DNA of 64,000 nucleotides from Nigrospora sphaerica (lineage: Eukaryota; Ascomycota; Sordariomycetes; Amphisphaeriales; Apiosporaceae), in NCBI GenBank assembly GCA_018287875.1, contig JAGVVL010000002.1:8680001-8744000 (forward strand), read 5' to 3'. The translations under genes and the position numbers were made by a program. The notes under the pieces are model-generated. The model saw only the letters and a list, made by a program, of their open reading frames with translations, ran no database searches and had not been told where the DNA came from. How positions within the stretch are numbered: position 1 is the stretch's first letter; each line of letters begins with the position of its first letter. Positions 12,986-25,882 of the stretch are shown piece after piece.

Positions 12986-15210
12986 TCAGCGCTCATTGAC
13001 AGTCCAGCGCCTCTTTTGCGCGGTAAAATCACGCTGTCGCTCCGCTTCGCCCGGAGGCAGAGGGCTCCCCCACAGGCGGTTGCCCTTGGAACCGCGACGG
13101 GCCGCGAACAGGTCGTCGTCGAACTGGTCCCTTTCTTCGCTAGCTGACGATGGTGACCGGGGCGTCTCCATTATCGCCGTATCGGGCGGTTGCACCGGCA
13201 GGTGCACCATCTTGGGCGAGCCAAGAGTCCGAGGGGAAGCGGCCCGGGGGGAGACGGCCCGGGGGGAGACGGCCCGGGGGGAGACGGCCATGGGGGACAT
13301 GGCATGGGATGGAGGCACCGCCTTGGGAGAGCCTGGCGACGCCGTCACCTCCTTCTTCGTTTCTCGGTGGCTGCCAAAGTCGAGCGTCATAGGCAAGTCA
13401 TCAGCCCTGTCCTGCTTGGGCTGCCACATGCCCCACGAGTTCTGCCGCGTGGGCTTCGCAAAACTCGTCACGCCGCTCCCAACAGTAATGCCGTTGCCCT
13501 TGCTCAAATTGGCCGCCTCGTTCAACGACTTCATGGCCAGGGTCGACTGCGATGTACGCCGCATGCTGCCAAGCGATGCGTTGACCGAATTGCTTCGGCC
13601 GACGGGCGAACTGGGCGCCAGTGTTCCGGTAAAGAGGCCCCGAGAGCCGCCGCTCAGGCTAGAAGACCGGCTCATGGATCCGCCCGACGTCAGATGTTCA
13701 GTGTTGGCAAACATGGTCATCTCGTACATATCCGGTACTGACATCCTCCGTCGCGAAAAAGCGTCGTCTATGGACGCCATCTCGGCCGCGTCGACAGAGT
13801 CATACCCGTCATATTCAGCCCGCCTCCTCGCCACCGTCAGCGACGCCATGGGCACATCCGCCAGGACCGGTTGGTTCGTGACGCCACCGACCAGAGCGTT
13901 GCAGCCGGCACCGTGCGAAACCAAAATGACAATGTTTTCCGTCTCCATCTCGTCGTTGTTTTCTACGGCAACGCCGCTGTTTGGAGAGGTGACCACTTTG
14001 GTAACCATGTCCCCGGGCCGCTCCGTGGTAGCATACCATTCCACGAGCCTCCTCAGCCCTCTCCTGAAGCGCTGGTGCATGGCAGCCCACTCCTCGGGCA
14101 GCTCACCGCCGTCGCCCCAGTTCAGTGACTGGCGCGACGAGTCCCACTGGTAGTCGAACTTGACGCAGGCGTCTCGCGCATGCGCAACGTAGCCATCGGG
14201 GATGGGTTCGGAAGGCGAGACAGCGTAGGGGGGCACAGGTGCGGTATACCCCGGCGCGGATCGCACATCCGAAACGGACCTGAGCCGACTCTGTGGCACA
14301 CTGTGTCGATCGAGCTGCGGCGGGGGCAAAGCGTCGCCCAGGTTCTCGAGGCCGGGGAACTCTCCGTTACCCTCGGCCGACTCGGCGTGCGTGGCCAAAG
14401 GGCTGCGGATTTGCGGGGAATTCCATAGCTGGCTCGGCGTCGACGAAGCCACCGGAGGTTTGGCCGTAAAGTGTGGGTAGTTGTTGTAGTCCTCCTTGCG
14501 CAGGAGTTCAGCGATTGCCGTCATGACCATCAGGCTGGAACGTGGCGGCGGCGTGATATGCTCAAAGTAGTCGGGCGATGCCCATTCGCCCAGGAAGGGG
14601 TCCAGACGGAGCACAGACTTCTCGATGCGGACGTGGTTGTTGGAGACAAAGTGCGAGTTGATGTCACCCGACAGGCTCGGCCGAGTCAGCGGAGGCGCCA
14701 CGTTCGAGAGAGACGACATGTGGTTGACCCGCGTAGGCCGCACGCGGGGGGACTGGCCGCCGGTGGGTGTCGATGCCAAGGAGTCGCCGGGCGACGGGTT
14801 CGAAGCCAGGCCGGCGCTGATAGCCACCGACGTCTGGATACAGCGCAGAAAGGGCGAGGTGTGGATGACGACATTGTAGCGGCGCTTCTTGCGCGGTCGG
14901 CCGGCGGCGGCGGCGGCGGCTTCCTCTTCGGCGTCGCGGTCCTGGAGTATGGAAGCGATGCGAGCACCGAGGGTGCGGCACTGCAGCCAGCCGCCGTAGG
15001 TCAGGGGCGGATCGTATGGCGCAGGCGAAGTCAAGTGCCACTGCTTGTCGGCGGCATCGAGACGGTTGCCGTGCCTGCATATAGGTAAGAGTCGCCGTCA
15101 GTCGGGGCTCGGAAACGGGCAGAGGGGTTGACGGGCAGGGCAACACCCGGAACCCAGAGGGAGCGAGATCCTTACCGAACGATGAAGACATAGGCCGGCG
15201 GACGACCCAT
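12986..15210 (-). CDS. Long histidine-phosphatase (phosphoglycerate mutase-like) family protein
   Basis: Exons (minus) 15210..15176 and 15074..12986 give 707 residues. The tiny first exon ends inside the arginine codon of the catalytic motif, and the join restores FIVRHGNRLDAADK (His13 would be the phospho-acceptor). A second motif of the fold, ILVSHGAGCNAL, lies near residue 400. The segment HTSPFLRCIQTS after it is also typical. The last ~270 residues are Ser/Pro-rich and low-complexity, with a SPRAV-type repeat, ending in a basic RDFTAQKRRWTVNER. Ordinary mutase-type phosphatases are about 200-300 residues, so the substrate cannot be inferred. Fungi have a conserved uncharacterised family of this layout, and I regard this as a member. 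Confidence 0.85.
13241..13285. repeat. 15-bp minisatellite, three perfect copies
   Basis: The unit ggcccggggggagac occurs three times head to tail. On the minus strand it encodes successive AVSPR units in the Ser/Pro-rich tail of the histidine-phosphatase protein, flanked by imperfect copies. Confidence 0.9.
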
Positions 15211-17989
15211 GATGGTGCCAGTTCGTCGCTGGCTAGTTCTGTTCTACGGCTGGGTTGGTCGCGTGGCAGCGTATGGCCAGAGCCGATGGCGAGATGGGGA
15301 GGGCAGAAATGACAGATGGCGCCTGGTCGATTTGGTTGCGGTGGTGGGTGATCGCTTGGTTGTGTCGATCTTTTTCAACGATGGGCGTTCGCACGTCGCG
15401 CTGTGAGACTTTGGGTTGCGAGATACACAACGTGGGTGGTTCGCGACGATGTCACCGGCCGAGCCTCTTATTGGTTACAGGGCTCTCAAGTACGGGAAAT
15501 GATTTGCCGCTCGGGTTGCGGCCGCGGTCGCGAACGATGGACCCCTTCTTCCTTCTCTTCCTGCTTGCGTTGCTTGCCTTGTCTCTTCCCCCTCTCCACA
15601 CGCGGCTCGGAACAGGCGTTAAGATCGAGCCGAACCCGCGCCGGCGGCGGGTGAGGCAGGGCTTGCAGGCAAGACGTGCAGCCAAGGCACGTTGACGGCA
15701 GGCGAATCAGGTGAATCAGGCGACGTCAGGCGACAATAGTTGGTTTTAAGTTGGGGGAGCACAAAGTAGAAAGCGTAACCGTCTCGTGAAGGTGCCAGGA
15801 TGCCCGGGGGGGGGCCGGCAGTAGTAATAAGGTAAGCAGTAAAAACGATGGAGCCGACAGCGCGTGGTCGTCCGGGGTTACGATAGGTGCGGCAGGGGGG
15901 AAAGGAAAAACTCTCAGCGTCTCATCCCATGACCACGATAGTTTCTTACGGGGGGACGAAAAGGGTTGGCCTAGCTAGTCGCCTGGGGCGTGCCTGCGCT
16001 TCACTCGAGGGTTGTTCTAAAAACCGATACTGCCGGTGGAGCGGGAAAGAGTGGGAAGCGGGCCTGCGAAAGCAAGCATGATGGCTCAGGAAGGAAAGGA
16101 GGGCGACCCTTTTCTTACCAATCCGTCCCTCGCGTGAACTAGAGAAAGTACGGAGCCGTAAGGGCGTAGGGGATGGCTGCACGGGTACGGGGGTCGATAG
16201 ATGAATAGCATGCACACGATCGTACCTACAGTACCTACTCACCTACCTTACGTAGGCAAATGTAGAAATACATACGTACGCGGGGCGCGGCAGCCCTATC
16301 ATTGGCGGGTTAGAGTAAGAGGAACATTGGCCTACGAATAGATAAACAAAACAGCAAGTGGAAAGTTTCCACCTTCTATCCCGGGTCGTTGTCGTGTCAT
16401 GCCGTGCCGCGCTGCCTGTCCCATCTCTGTCCCACAACCTGGCGTGGCATGCATGTGGACAACAGCCCTCCTTCAGGGTCCTCGTCCCGGCTCTGGTATG
16501 TCATAGTAGCAGACAGTAGAGCCTGCTGGGCACTTGGGCCCGTCGCTCAAGGGTCACACATCGCCGGATCGGCCCTGAGCTTAGCGCATCCGACAGCCGC
16601 AAAAAGCCTAGTCTGCTAGTTTTACTGTGAAGATACGGCTAGTCGGGCTGGCAAGGGGGTCTTTCTGTCCCCCTTCTTTCTCCCTGTCTTTCTCCCTTCA
16701 GACCCGGCATTACGCCATGATGTCGCTGCTCAGGGCTGCGCGGGCACACGATGCGTCCGAGCACCAAACCGTTTGCATGCACGCCAAAGACGAACGGTTG
16801 CGTAATATAAACATGTGATCCTCCTCTCGTCACGCTACTCGTCTGCGTCGGCTTTAAGCAGGCCAAAGCATCGTGAGGCGGGCGCCCCGTGGTTTTGCGC
16901 CGGGCACGCGCAGTACTAATTACTATATACTACATACGTAGTACACAATAGTGCGGACGCCCCTGATGGTCGGAATTAGGCGCTCCGAGCTCGGTCTTAC
17001 TTTTTTTTTTTTCTTCTGGGGCGCCCGTTCTGCAGCCGGTGGAGGCCTGGAAAGTTTTTGGTCAGATCCGCGGCAGCGCGGAAACCCATCAGCGCGGGCC
17101 GGTCGGAGCGCGAATGGCAGGCTGCAACCATACCTGCGTAAAGTACTCGCTACATATACTGGAACCTGTCGGCATATGGAGACGGACTTGCTGGCAATTC
17201 CCTACCTGCATACATACATATGGGCTGCGTCATTGCCGCGTGAAAACACATACGCATCCGTGGATTGGGATCCCCCGCGGAGAGAAGACCTGCGCCAACC
17301 AGCTGATGGTCGGGCCACCTATTGACTCATGCGCCTTCTTTATTATTCCTCCCCCGTCCCATGCGCCTCGCCAGCATGGCAAATACACTCTCGGCCTCGT
17401 GTAGTCTCCCTGCCAATCGCCGCCCAGGCGACGGGCCCCTGATCCATGGCCGCGGACGTGGGTGGGCGTGTGACGATGTCGCGTGAACCTCACATTGCCG
17501 GGCCTCTTTTACAGTTTTGTTTTGTAAGCTAATTGTCGTCTTTGACTCGGTCCCCTGCTGGGGTGTCTACTGAAAGTAGCCGTGTCTAGCGGCACCGAGA
17601 GGAAGACAGCTAACCTCTTATGAAGCATTGCTTGATTTGGTGCTTGGCAACTCGTACCTTAGGCGCTTCACCAAGCTCATCGGCTGGACCTTTGGCCGCC
17701 CAAGCCGCGCCCAATTAGCTGGCCAGCCAGTAAAGTTACCGCATGCAGGGGCTGCATGTCCCATCGTTCACTGATGAATCTCGGGCTGACAAACCCACCT
17801 ACTGTCCATTCATCGCGGCCTCGTTCGCCTTCTGTCATTGTATTACTTTACCCGTAGCGTGCGTTCCTGCGTTCGTGACGCCTGTACGAAACCATTGCTG
17901 TCTCTGATTGTACCGAACCCGACCGCCGCCGATTCCCCCCCCCCCTTCGACCGCTCGCTTTCGCCTTTGACTTCTCCATCCCCGTCGCC
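15211..17989. other. Divergent intergenic region
   Basis: 2.8 kb between the histidine-phosphatase gene and GPI8. It contains short homopolymer runs (G near 15811, T near 17002) and scattered TA-rich tracts near 16205-16260 and 16915-16950. I see no gene, tRNA or repeat family; both promoters must lie here. Confidence 0.45.
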
Positions 17990-19266
17990 ATGAAGCTGTC
18001 GAGCTTGCTGCAGCTGCCGGTGCTGCTGGCTTCGACGCTCCTGGCGCCGCTGCCGCTGGCGGCGGCCGAGCACACCAGCAACTGGGCCGTCCTCGTCGGC
18101 ACGTCGCGCTTCTGGTTCAACTACCGCCACCTCGCCAACGTGCTGTCCATGTACCGGACGGTCAAGCGGCTCGGCATCCCCGACTCGCAGATCATCCTCA
18201 TGCTGCCCGACGACATGGCCTGCAACCCGCGCAACGCCTTTCCCGGCACCGTGTACAGCAACGCCGACCGCGCCGTCGACCTGTACGGCGACAACATCGA
18301 GGTCGACTACCGCGGCTATGAGGTCACGGTCGAAAACTTCATCCGACTGTTGACGGACCGCGTCGGTGACGACATGCCGCGCAGCAAGCGCCTCCTGACC
18401 GACGACCGCAGCAACATTTTTGTCTACATGACGGGCCACGGCGGCAACGAGTTCCTTAAGTTTCAGGATGCCGAGGAGCTTGGCGCGCCCGACCTGGCGG
18501 ACGCCTTTGAGCAGATGTGGGAGAAGAGGAGGTAATGCCGCCCCCTTTTCCCCCTCCTTCGCCATGCTTGCCCCCGCTTCCCGTGAAGAAGCCAGAGCTG
18601 ACCCCAATGCCCCGTGTCCCCAGGTACCACGAGATCCTCTTCATGATCGACACCTGCCAGGCCAACACCATGTACAGCAAGCTCTACTCGCCCAACATCA
18701 TCGCCACAGGGTCCTCGGAGCTCGACCAGTCGTCGTATTCGCACCACGCCGACAACGATGTGGGCGTGGCCGTCATTGACCGCTACACGTACTACAACCT
18801 CGAGTTCCTTGAGTCCGAGGTCAAGGACATCAGCAGCAAGAAGACAATCGGCGACCTGTTCGACAGCTACAGCTACGAGAAGATCCACTCGCACGCGGGC
18901 GTGCGCTACGACCTGTTCAAGGGGGGGGCCGAGACGGCGCGTAGCCGCCTCCTGACCGACTTCTTCGGCAACGTGCAAAATGTCGAGATCGACGGGGCCA
19001 AGAACGCCCGCATTGACGACGAGATGCTGTCGCTCAGCAAGACGATTGCCGCCCTGCAGGCCCTCGCCGACGGCGAAGAGGCGGCGGCCAAGAACACGAC
19101 GCAGCCGGCGCAACCGGAGCCGAAGCCGCAGCGGAAGCCCCGGAACCTGGCCAAGCCCCTGAACGACGAGAATTGGTGGGCCAAGAAGCTGGTGGGAGCC
19201 ACGGCTCTGGCCGGATGTGCCGGTCTGTGGGTGCTGGGGTCGTTCTTGGAGACTTCGGCCAGGTGA
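17990..19266 (+). CDS. GPI8: GPI-anchor transamidase catalytic subunit (GPI8/PIG-K)
   Basis: Family role: cysteine protease of the ER transamidase complex that cleaves the C-terminal signal of proproteins and attaches GPI. Exons 17990..18531 and 18624..19266 (92-bp intron, GTAATG...CCCAG) give 394 residues, the family length. There is a signal peptide (about 1-24), then [18 protein letters not shown], standard for GPI8. The catalytic dyad is visible: His150 in YMTGHGG and Cys192 in MIDTCQA, the latter just after the intron. A C-terminal hydrophobic segment (about 366-385) would anchor it in the ER membrane. The linker just before it is low-complexity (Pro/Gln/Lys), as in other fungi. ATG at 17990 is the only start that supplies the signal peptide. 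Confidence 0.97.
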
Positions 19267-19897
19267 TGGAGGGGGTTTTTTCTAGTCGTACTGCCTGCCG
19301 CCAAAGTAGATAGCATGCATGCAAGATACCATTCGCTTTGTGGATGACGCACCGTTGGTGCCCTTTTCTGCACTTGTAGTTGGGTGTACTTGAGTTGGCG
19401 ATACACGGCTGCAGGCGCGGGTGATAAATCCATCGCTGTCCCGCGCCGTCGCCAACCTTGACACGCCCCACCAGTCGTGCGTCGCGCCTACCAGCCAGCC
19501 GTGGTTACACCTACCGCTTCAACACCTTAACAATTGCCTACAGCGCGGGACTTTAAACTCTGAATATCCCAACGACCACCACTCGGTCGCCTCACTTTCG
19601 CTCGTCTCTGTCGGCCGGGTTACCGCCTCGTAGCGGAAAACCCCGCCAATCGGCCCATAGTGTCCAGGTTGGGGCAGCAACGCTGCTCTCCCAAGTTCCG
19701 GCCATCTCGCCGTGGCTCTTCCGCGGCTGCACCGATACTAATCTGCGCTGGCCCGGAACACCATGAAATTTCGGAAAGCCGGGCCTGCACCTCTGTATGT
19801 CGGCCGACGATGAGTGCGCGAGCCATGCCGTGAAACCTCCCTGTACTATTACGCCGTCAACATTCTTTCCCATCCGCCCGGAGACGGACGGGCAACC
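19267..19897. other. Short intergenic region between tandem genes
   Basis: 630 bp holding the GPI8 3' end and the promoter of the TFIIIC subunit gene. No TATA box, RNA or repeat is obvious. Confidence 0.5.
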
Positions 19898-22384
19898 ATG
19901 ACGCCGCAAGACCGCACCCACGTCTTGCCTCTGGAGCCCTTCAGCCTGAGCGCCGTGCCCTTGACGACGCACAACCTCGCCTGGTCGCCCGACGCCGAGC
20001 TCGCCATAGCCTCGGATGACAGTGTCTATCTTTTCCTGCCCGAATACCCGTCGGCCGGCACCACGGCCTCGGGCACCTTTGGCACCGACTACGAGACGCA
20101 GCGCCAGTACCATGAGATCAGCTTCCGCTTCCCCGTCGTCGAGCTGCGCCCGCCCGAGCTCAACCGGCACCTGTTCGCCGTCTCGGGTCAACCCGCTCCC
20201 ACCTTCTCCGCCACCTTCGGCAACGGCCTGAGCGTCGTGGCAAACCTGGGGTCCTCGCTGAACCATGCCGTCGCCATCGAGTGGTCGCCCCTGGGCCTCG
20301 GCCGCATGCAGCGCGCCGTCCTGGCCGTGCTAACGGGTACCGGTACCCTGACCATCTATTGCGAGGGCGTGTCCAACGACCCCGCCGCCGTAAAAATTAA
20401 GGGCCGCAACATCCGCTCCATCAGCTCCTGGCTCGTGCCCTGGGCTGTCGGCGATAATTTGGTCGTGCCCCGCGCCGCCGGCCACGAGGCGCCCTACTCC
20501 AAGGAGCGCATCACCTCCTTTGCCTGGGCTCGCGGCAGCGAGGATGCCGGGGCACTGCTGGCCTACGTGAACGACGAGGACGAGATTGTCATTCTCTCGG
20601 TGCAGTCGCGCTGGGACTCGAGGGGAGTGGCAGGCTCGTCGGGGCAGTGGTTGGTGGAGGAGGTGGGCAGGTTCCTGGCTCCTGGCCCCCATCCCAAGGG
20701 AAATGTTTGTGACGAAAACCATCCCCTTGTCAAACCGATGACACTAACGTGACAACAGCCGGCGGATCCTGATTACTATCCCTCGGGCACATCATTTGGC
20801 CTGCAATGGGGTCCGTGGCTGAGGAGAGGCGAAAGCAAAACCTCGTTTCTCTCTTACGTCACTAGAAACTACGTAGGCTTCCGCAAAATTACCTTGACTG
20901 GCGGGGGAAAACCGATGGAAACGCCCAAAGTCGACATCCCCGAGGCTGACTCCAACGGTGTCTGTCTTCACCTCGCGCCAGATGCGTTTCTGAAGTGGGA
21001 GGACCGTGTAAGTGTGACTGTTCATGCCACCACCACGCTTCGGGCTGACCAGAGACCAGATTTGGACCATCGACGAATCCCAAGTCTGCCGTGGCATCGT
21101 GGCAACGCCCGCCAAAGTTCAGCCCTTTCAGGTTACCTTCAACAGTACTCTGCCCACCGAGACGGCGAATCCCCACCCGACGGACTTCTGCAACACCACA
21201 TACCCGCCGTACGACGAGTCAGACGACGTCGCCAATCCAATCACCGACCTCACTATCCACGACCTTAATCTAACCAAGCCTACTTCCGGTCCCCACTTCA
21301 CTCTGGTGCGTCTGTCAGCCACGTCCACCAATGACAACTGGTATCAGACCAATTTACCTGTAGCCCCTACGCGTGATGGACTCAGGCCCCGGCCACGGTG
21401 GGCAGAGGAGATCAGCCGCATCATCGACGAGACTCAGCCTCTGGCTCTCGCCTATCGGCCGCTCAACCCGGACGGCACGGCCCCCGAGGCGGGCGAGGAG
21501 GGCGAGGAGGGCGAAGGCGGGCCCGAAGGGGGGGCTGATGAGCAAGGCGACGACGATAGTTCGGAGTCGGAGTGGGACTCGGACACGGAACTTGATAAAG
21601 ACGAGTTCCAGGACGAACTGAGCCGACTAGATGACATGGAGCTGGTGAACCCAACGCGGGTGCGCATCTGGGGGATGACGGCCAGCGCGGGCGGCGGCAC
21701 GACGGCCGTATTTGTGACACTCAACAGCACCCTCAAGCCCGAGCGCCACACCTTTGCCGGCATGCGCTGCCGTGTGCTGTTCGCACCGCCGCTCGTACCG
21801 CCGGAGCCCGCGGTCCTCGCCCGCAAGCGCCTTAGCACCGAAGGCCGCGTCTGGGAGTGGATGTACGGCGGTGGCCCGCCCGTGCCGGGAGCCCACGACC
21901 GTGGCAGTGGAGGCAGCGCCAACAACGACAGTAGCAACGGTGACCATGCCACGAAGATGCCCGCGAGCATGCGGAATGCCCACGTGCAGGATATGCTTCG
22001 CGGTGTCGCCACGGGCCAGACATGCGTCTTCTGCCAGCGCGCGGTGCGGCGTCAGGGCGGGGTCGCGCGGTGCGAAAAGGGCCATACCTTTGGTGCGTTC
22101 ACTCCGTTCCCTTCCTTTCCTCCCCTCCGCTGTACACGTACACGCGGCATAAAGACAAGCTGGCTAATGAGGGTTGGGAATGTACAGAAAGCTGCGCCGC
22201 TACGGGTGTGCCCATCCTCGCGCCCGGCATCACGTACACGTGCGGAGTCTGCGGCTCCAAGTGTCTGCGGCCGGGCGATCTGGCGGCACTGGCGGCCGAG
22301 CACGACGCTGGCCTCGCCGCCTTTGTCGAGAGGGAGGTCTCGAGCGAGCTGTGCGGCGGCTGCGGCGGTAAGTTCATGAGCTGA
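19898..22384 (+). CDS. RNA polymerase III transcription factor TFIIIC subunit (90-kDa type, C-terminal zinc fingers)
   Basis: Exons 19898..20704, 20759..21007, 21060..22092 and 22188..22384 give 761 residues; introns are 54, 52 and 95 bp, all phase-consistent. The start APFS-like region (LEPFSLSAVPLTTHNLAWSP, shortened here) and HNLAWSPDAELAIASDDSVYL form the opening of a beta-propeller as in the TFIIIC delta/90-kDa N-terminal domain. An acidic Glu/Asp-rich insert lies around residues 490-560. The C-terminus has zinc-binding CVFCQR...RCEKGH, CGVCGSKC and CGGCGGKF, matching the TFIIIC zinc-finger domain. Role by family: part of the complex binding A/B boxes of tRNA genes. Donor of intron 1 (GTTTGT) was chosen by phase, and this exon end is the least certain. 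Confidence 0.85.
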
Positions 22385-23005
22385 GTCGGTTCCGAGGCAC
22401 GCTTCGGTCGAGTAGCAAAGGAGCAGAAAAACACCTCGGTGGAGCTTGGTGGCGTCGAGATGGACCCGTTGGATGGCATCTTGGGACGGATGGCGGATCC
22501 AGAGGAGCTATAGTTTTGTTAGGCACGAACCTTCCCCGTGCGGCCAGATGCTTGCTGTCTGTTGTCGTTACGTTACGACTTTCCAACCCTTGCGGGGCAC
22601 TCCCCCCCATACATCTAATACACGACAAGCTCTCCCCCTCCAGGCTCGCTACTCAACCGCATCCATACGCCCGTGGCGGGTGAGAAAAAGGAAAGTTTGC
22701 AGAAGAAAAGCGCGGTGATGACGTAGACGGGAAGCAGGATAAGAGCACATGGCATGAAAACCCCCCTGTCGCCGACAGGGGCCAAGGGAAAGGGGCAGTA
22801 CAAAGCACAGCCACCCCCTTCCCCATCCTTGACAAGCGACGCCGAACCTCTTTATTCATTTTCACGAAGTGGAAGGTCATCGACGGTCTATTCTGTGGCC
22901 CACCTTATCCAACTCCCACCAAAACGTTCCCTCAAAACCGGACCGGGGCTCGTTATCCCCAGCGAGAAAGAGGGAGGCGCGCCCCCCGCCCCGCCCTTCA
23001 TCGCC
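22385..23005. other. Intergenic, between convergent genes
   Basis: 620 bp containing the 3' ends of the TFIIIC subunit gene and the GH55 gene. Nothing else is recognisable. Confidence 0.5.
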
Positions 23006-25882
23006 TTAGGGCGTGTACCGGCCCACGACGCCGGTCCACGAGCCGGTGAAGCCGGCGCGCGTCTGGACGACGGAGCCGTCGGCCAGACGCAGCGCCGCCC
23101 ACGTGTCCTTGTTGCAGAGACCAAAGAGCTGCAGGGTCGTGGGGTTCTTTTCGATCCAGTGGATGTAGTCTGGTTGCGCGCGCGAGACGTTAGTGGACTT
23201 TGCTCGTGGCGCGGGGCACGGGGTTAGGGGGAAACAGGGGATAGGAGAAAGGGGGGAAAGCGGAGGGGGAGGTGGGCATTGGGGAAGACGAGGAAAGCAA
23301 CGGAAAAGGCAGAAACTAAAAAGGGGGGCGGGGAGGGAAGAAAAAAACGTACTCTGACAGTCCCCATTGCACGGCTGGTAGCCGGGGCCCGAGAAGAAGG
23401 CCCACGAGGCGGCGGCGTAGACGAAGAGGCTGTCGCCGCCGTTGATCCAGGTGGCGAGGCCCATGTTGCAGCGCGTGTCGCCGGCGGCGCACCAGGCGAA
23501 GGTCGGGTCGCCCCAGCGGGCGGCGTCGGCGGTCCAGGGGGCCGGGGGCAGGGCGGGTGCGTTGTCGCCCTGGTCGTAGTTGGTCTCGGACTGGAGCAGG
23601 GAGACGAGGACGGCACCGGCGTTGCGCAGGTTGAGCTGGTACAGCCACCAGTGCTCGCTGCCGAGGCCGTGCATCCAGGTGGCCTTGCGCGACTCGACGA
23701 GGGCGCCGCCCTTGGCCGCGATGTTCGTGCCGCTGCTCTCGTCTCCCTCGGTCGCGTGGTCCGCCACCCAGTTCCAGACGTTCTCGACGTAGGCCGACGA
23801 GCCGGCGGCGAAGTGCATGCCGAGGAAGGCACCCCGGCACGGCCGCGACGCGCTCGTGCAGTCGCGCCGCAGTCCTGCGGCGCCGCGCGTGCCGCCCACG
23901 AGGACGAGCGAGTTCCAGAGGCCCACGTCGCCCGGCTGCGAACCCGCCATCTCGAAGCGCACAAGCACGGCGCCCGGCAGCGCGTCGGCCACCGTCACGC
24001 GCACGTCCTGCAGCTGCGCCACGCCCACGTCGCCCGGCCGGCCGACAGACACGACGGGCTGCGGGTTGGCCGCGTCAGAAAAGAAGGAACCCTGCCCCGA
24101 GATGGTCGCCCACGCCTCGCCCACGATGCGCGACCCCGGCGGCACCACGACGGTCCGCTCGACGCGGTACCGGCCGAAGGGCAGGTAGGCGATCTTGCTG
24201 CGCGATGCCGCGTAGGCCAGCACCTGGTTGAGCGCGGCCGCCTCGTCGATGGTGCCGTCGCCGAGCAGGCGGACGCCGCCGTTCTGCGCCGGATCCTTGA
24301 CGTTGATGAAGTCGGACAGCGGCCGGTTGCCGTAGTTGGGCGCCGGCGTCACGGGGTAGTAGCCGCCGGGGGCGAGATTGGCGGGCCGGGTCTTGGACGA
24401 GCTCACGCCCGCGTAGGGAGGGTTCCGGCCGACCGTATTGCCGTACGTGTACGTGTCGACGTGGCTCGCGCGGCCGATGACGGTGCCGTCGCGGTTCTGC
24501 GCCACGTCCGAGTCGGTGTCCTTGGTAAGGTTCTCGATCATCCACGACGGGTACTGGTCCGTCACGAACGTTACGCCCGAGTTGACGGACCGCGCGTCGA
24601 TGATGGCCACCCAGGTACTGCTGCTCTGCACTCGCACGCCCGTCCCGCACGTGTCAAACACGGGCGCCATCAGCGACACGGCGCTGCCCGCCTCAATCAG
24701 CATGGCGACCGTGTTCTGGAAGAAGTAGACGCCCTTGAACAGCGCCTGCTGGTGGCCCTGGTATCGAATACCGTTCTGCCGGGAACGTTAGCCCGGATCG
24801 TCGTCACGAGGTAGCCAACCCTTTTCCTCGAAAGGAATATAGACTGGGGGGCTCGGAGCCGGCTCACCTGTCCCCTCTCAATGCGCACATCGGCCACGGT
24901 GAGCGTGGAGCCGCGGCCCATGCGAATACCGGAATGGCCTTGGCCGTTGATTGAGTAGGCCATAATAATCTTGACGTTCTGCAGCTGGGCGCCCTGGGCG
25001 ACGCTCCAGTCAAGTGCGTTGAAAGACCTGTCTGCACGAAGTAAGCGATGGCGCGTCCGCACAGGGCCTCGACGGGGGGGCCCTTACCTCCGGCGATGCT
25101 GGAGGTGTCCAGAATGAGGTTCTTCAAGCCAACAGCAAAAGACAGCTCGCCCCTCAAGGACCCATCGGCATATCCCACTCCCGGGTCCGTTCCTTTTTGG
25201 TTGTCAGTAAGTCGGGGTCTCGGGGTCCGAGATCAGAGGCAACGCCTACCAGAGAGAAGGGTGTTTTCCTGGCCCCTCCAGTTGGCCGCGGCCTTGATGA
25301 TGGGCGGCTGCGTGTGGGGGTGCGACGTCAGCAGGCCGTCCCGGCTTACAAGCACTGCTTCCGGAGGCGGTACTCACGTTGGTAGCATCACCCATGAGGA
25401 TGGTGTCGGTGTTCATGTAGATGGTCGAGCTGACCTCGTAGGTTCCGGGCGGGATGTAGACGACCTAGCCATCAACACACACAGTCAGCAGCCCAGTCTT
25501 TCCGATGCGCCCTGGGACACGGCCGCCGCGGGCCTGTCCCTCGCCGTCCGGGACTTCCTACCCTTGGCTGGGCTGAGAGCCAGGTCGGGTGACGCTTCTC
25601 GCCGTTCTCGTTGGTGCCGGCGTTGATGGCGCGCTGGATGCCGGCGCCGTCGCCGGGGCTGACGGCCTTGTAGACAGGGTAGCTGAAGTCGTTTCCAAGG
25701 TCGGGTGCGTAGCCACGGTAATCGCCCGAGTGGTCCATGTTGGCGTACCAAAAGCCCGTTGCTCGCTTGACCAGGTCGTCGGCGGCCATGGTGGCATTGT
25801 TCGTTTCCGTGGTCGGAAGGGCCACCGCGACACCGGTCAGAAGAGTACCGGCGGCGGCGACGAGGGCGCTCTTCCACATCAT
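23006..25882 (-). CDS. Secreted GH55 beta-1,3-glucanase
   Basis: Family role: hydrolyses beta-1,3-glucan outside the cell. Seven exons (minus): 25882..25562, 25464..25378, 25307..25250, 25192..25088, 25031..24868, 24775..23353 and 23169..23006, giving 773 residues, the usual GH55 size. Signal peptide about 1-22. Then FWYANMDHSGDYRGYAP and PRVVYIPPGTYEVSSTIY, the first pectate-lyase-like beta-helix of GH55, joined correctly across intron 1. The second helix includes AYLPFGRYRVERTVVVPPG. The C-terminal exon continues CQNYIHWIEKNP. All seven exons join in phase. The acceptor of exon 4 could instead be the AG at 25179 region (losing TDPG), since both keep phase. A TATA box lies upstream. Endo- versus exo-activity cannot be read from sequence. 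Confidence 0.92.

Noticed and set aside
12996..14153. Plus-strand frame of 385 codons
   Set aside because: Antisense shadow of the histidine-phosphatase gene, with no domain of its own.
23279..24814. Plus-strand open frame of 511 codons
   Set aside because: Antisense shadow of the GH55 gene; Arg/Ala/Gly/His-rich translation caused by GC-rich codons. The seven GH55 exons explain the region.
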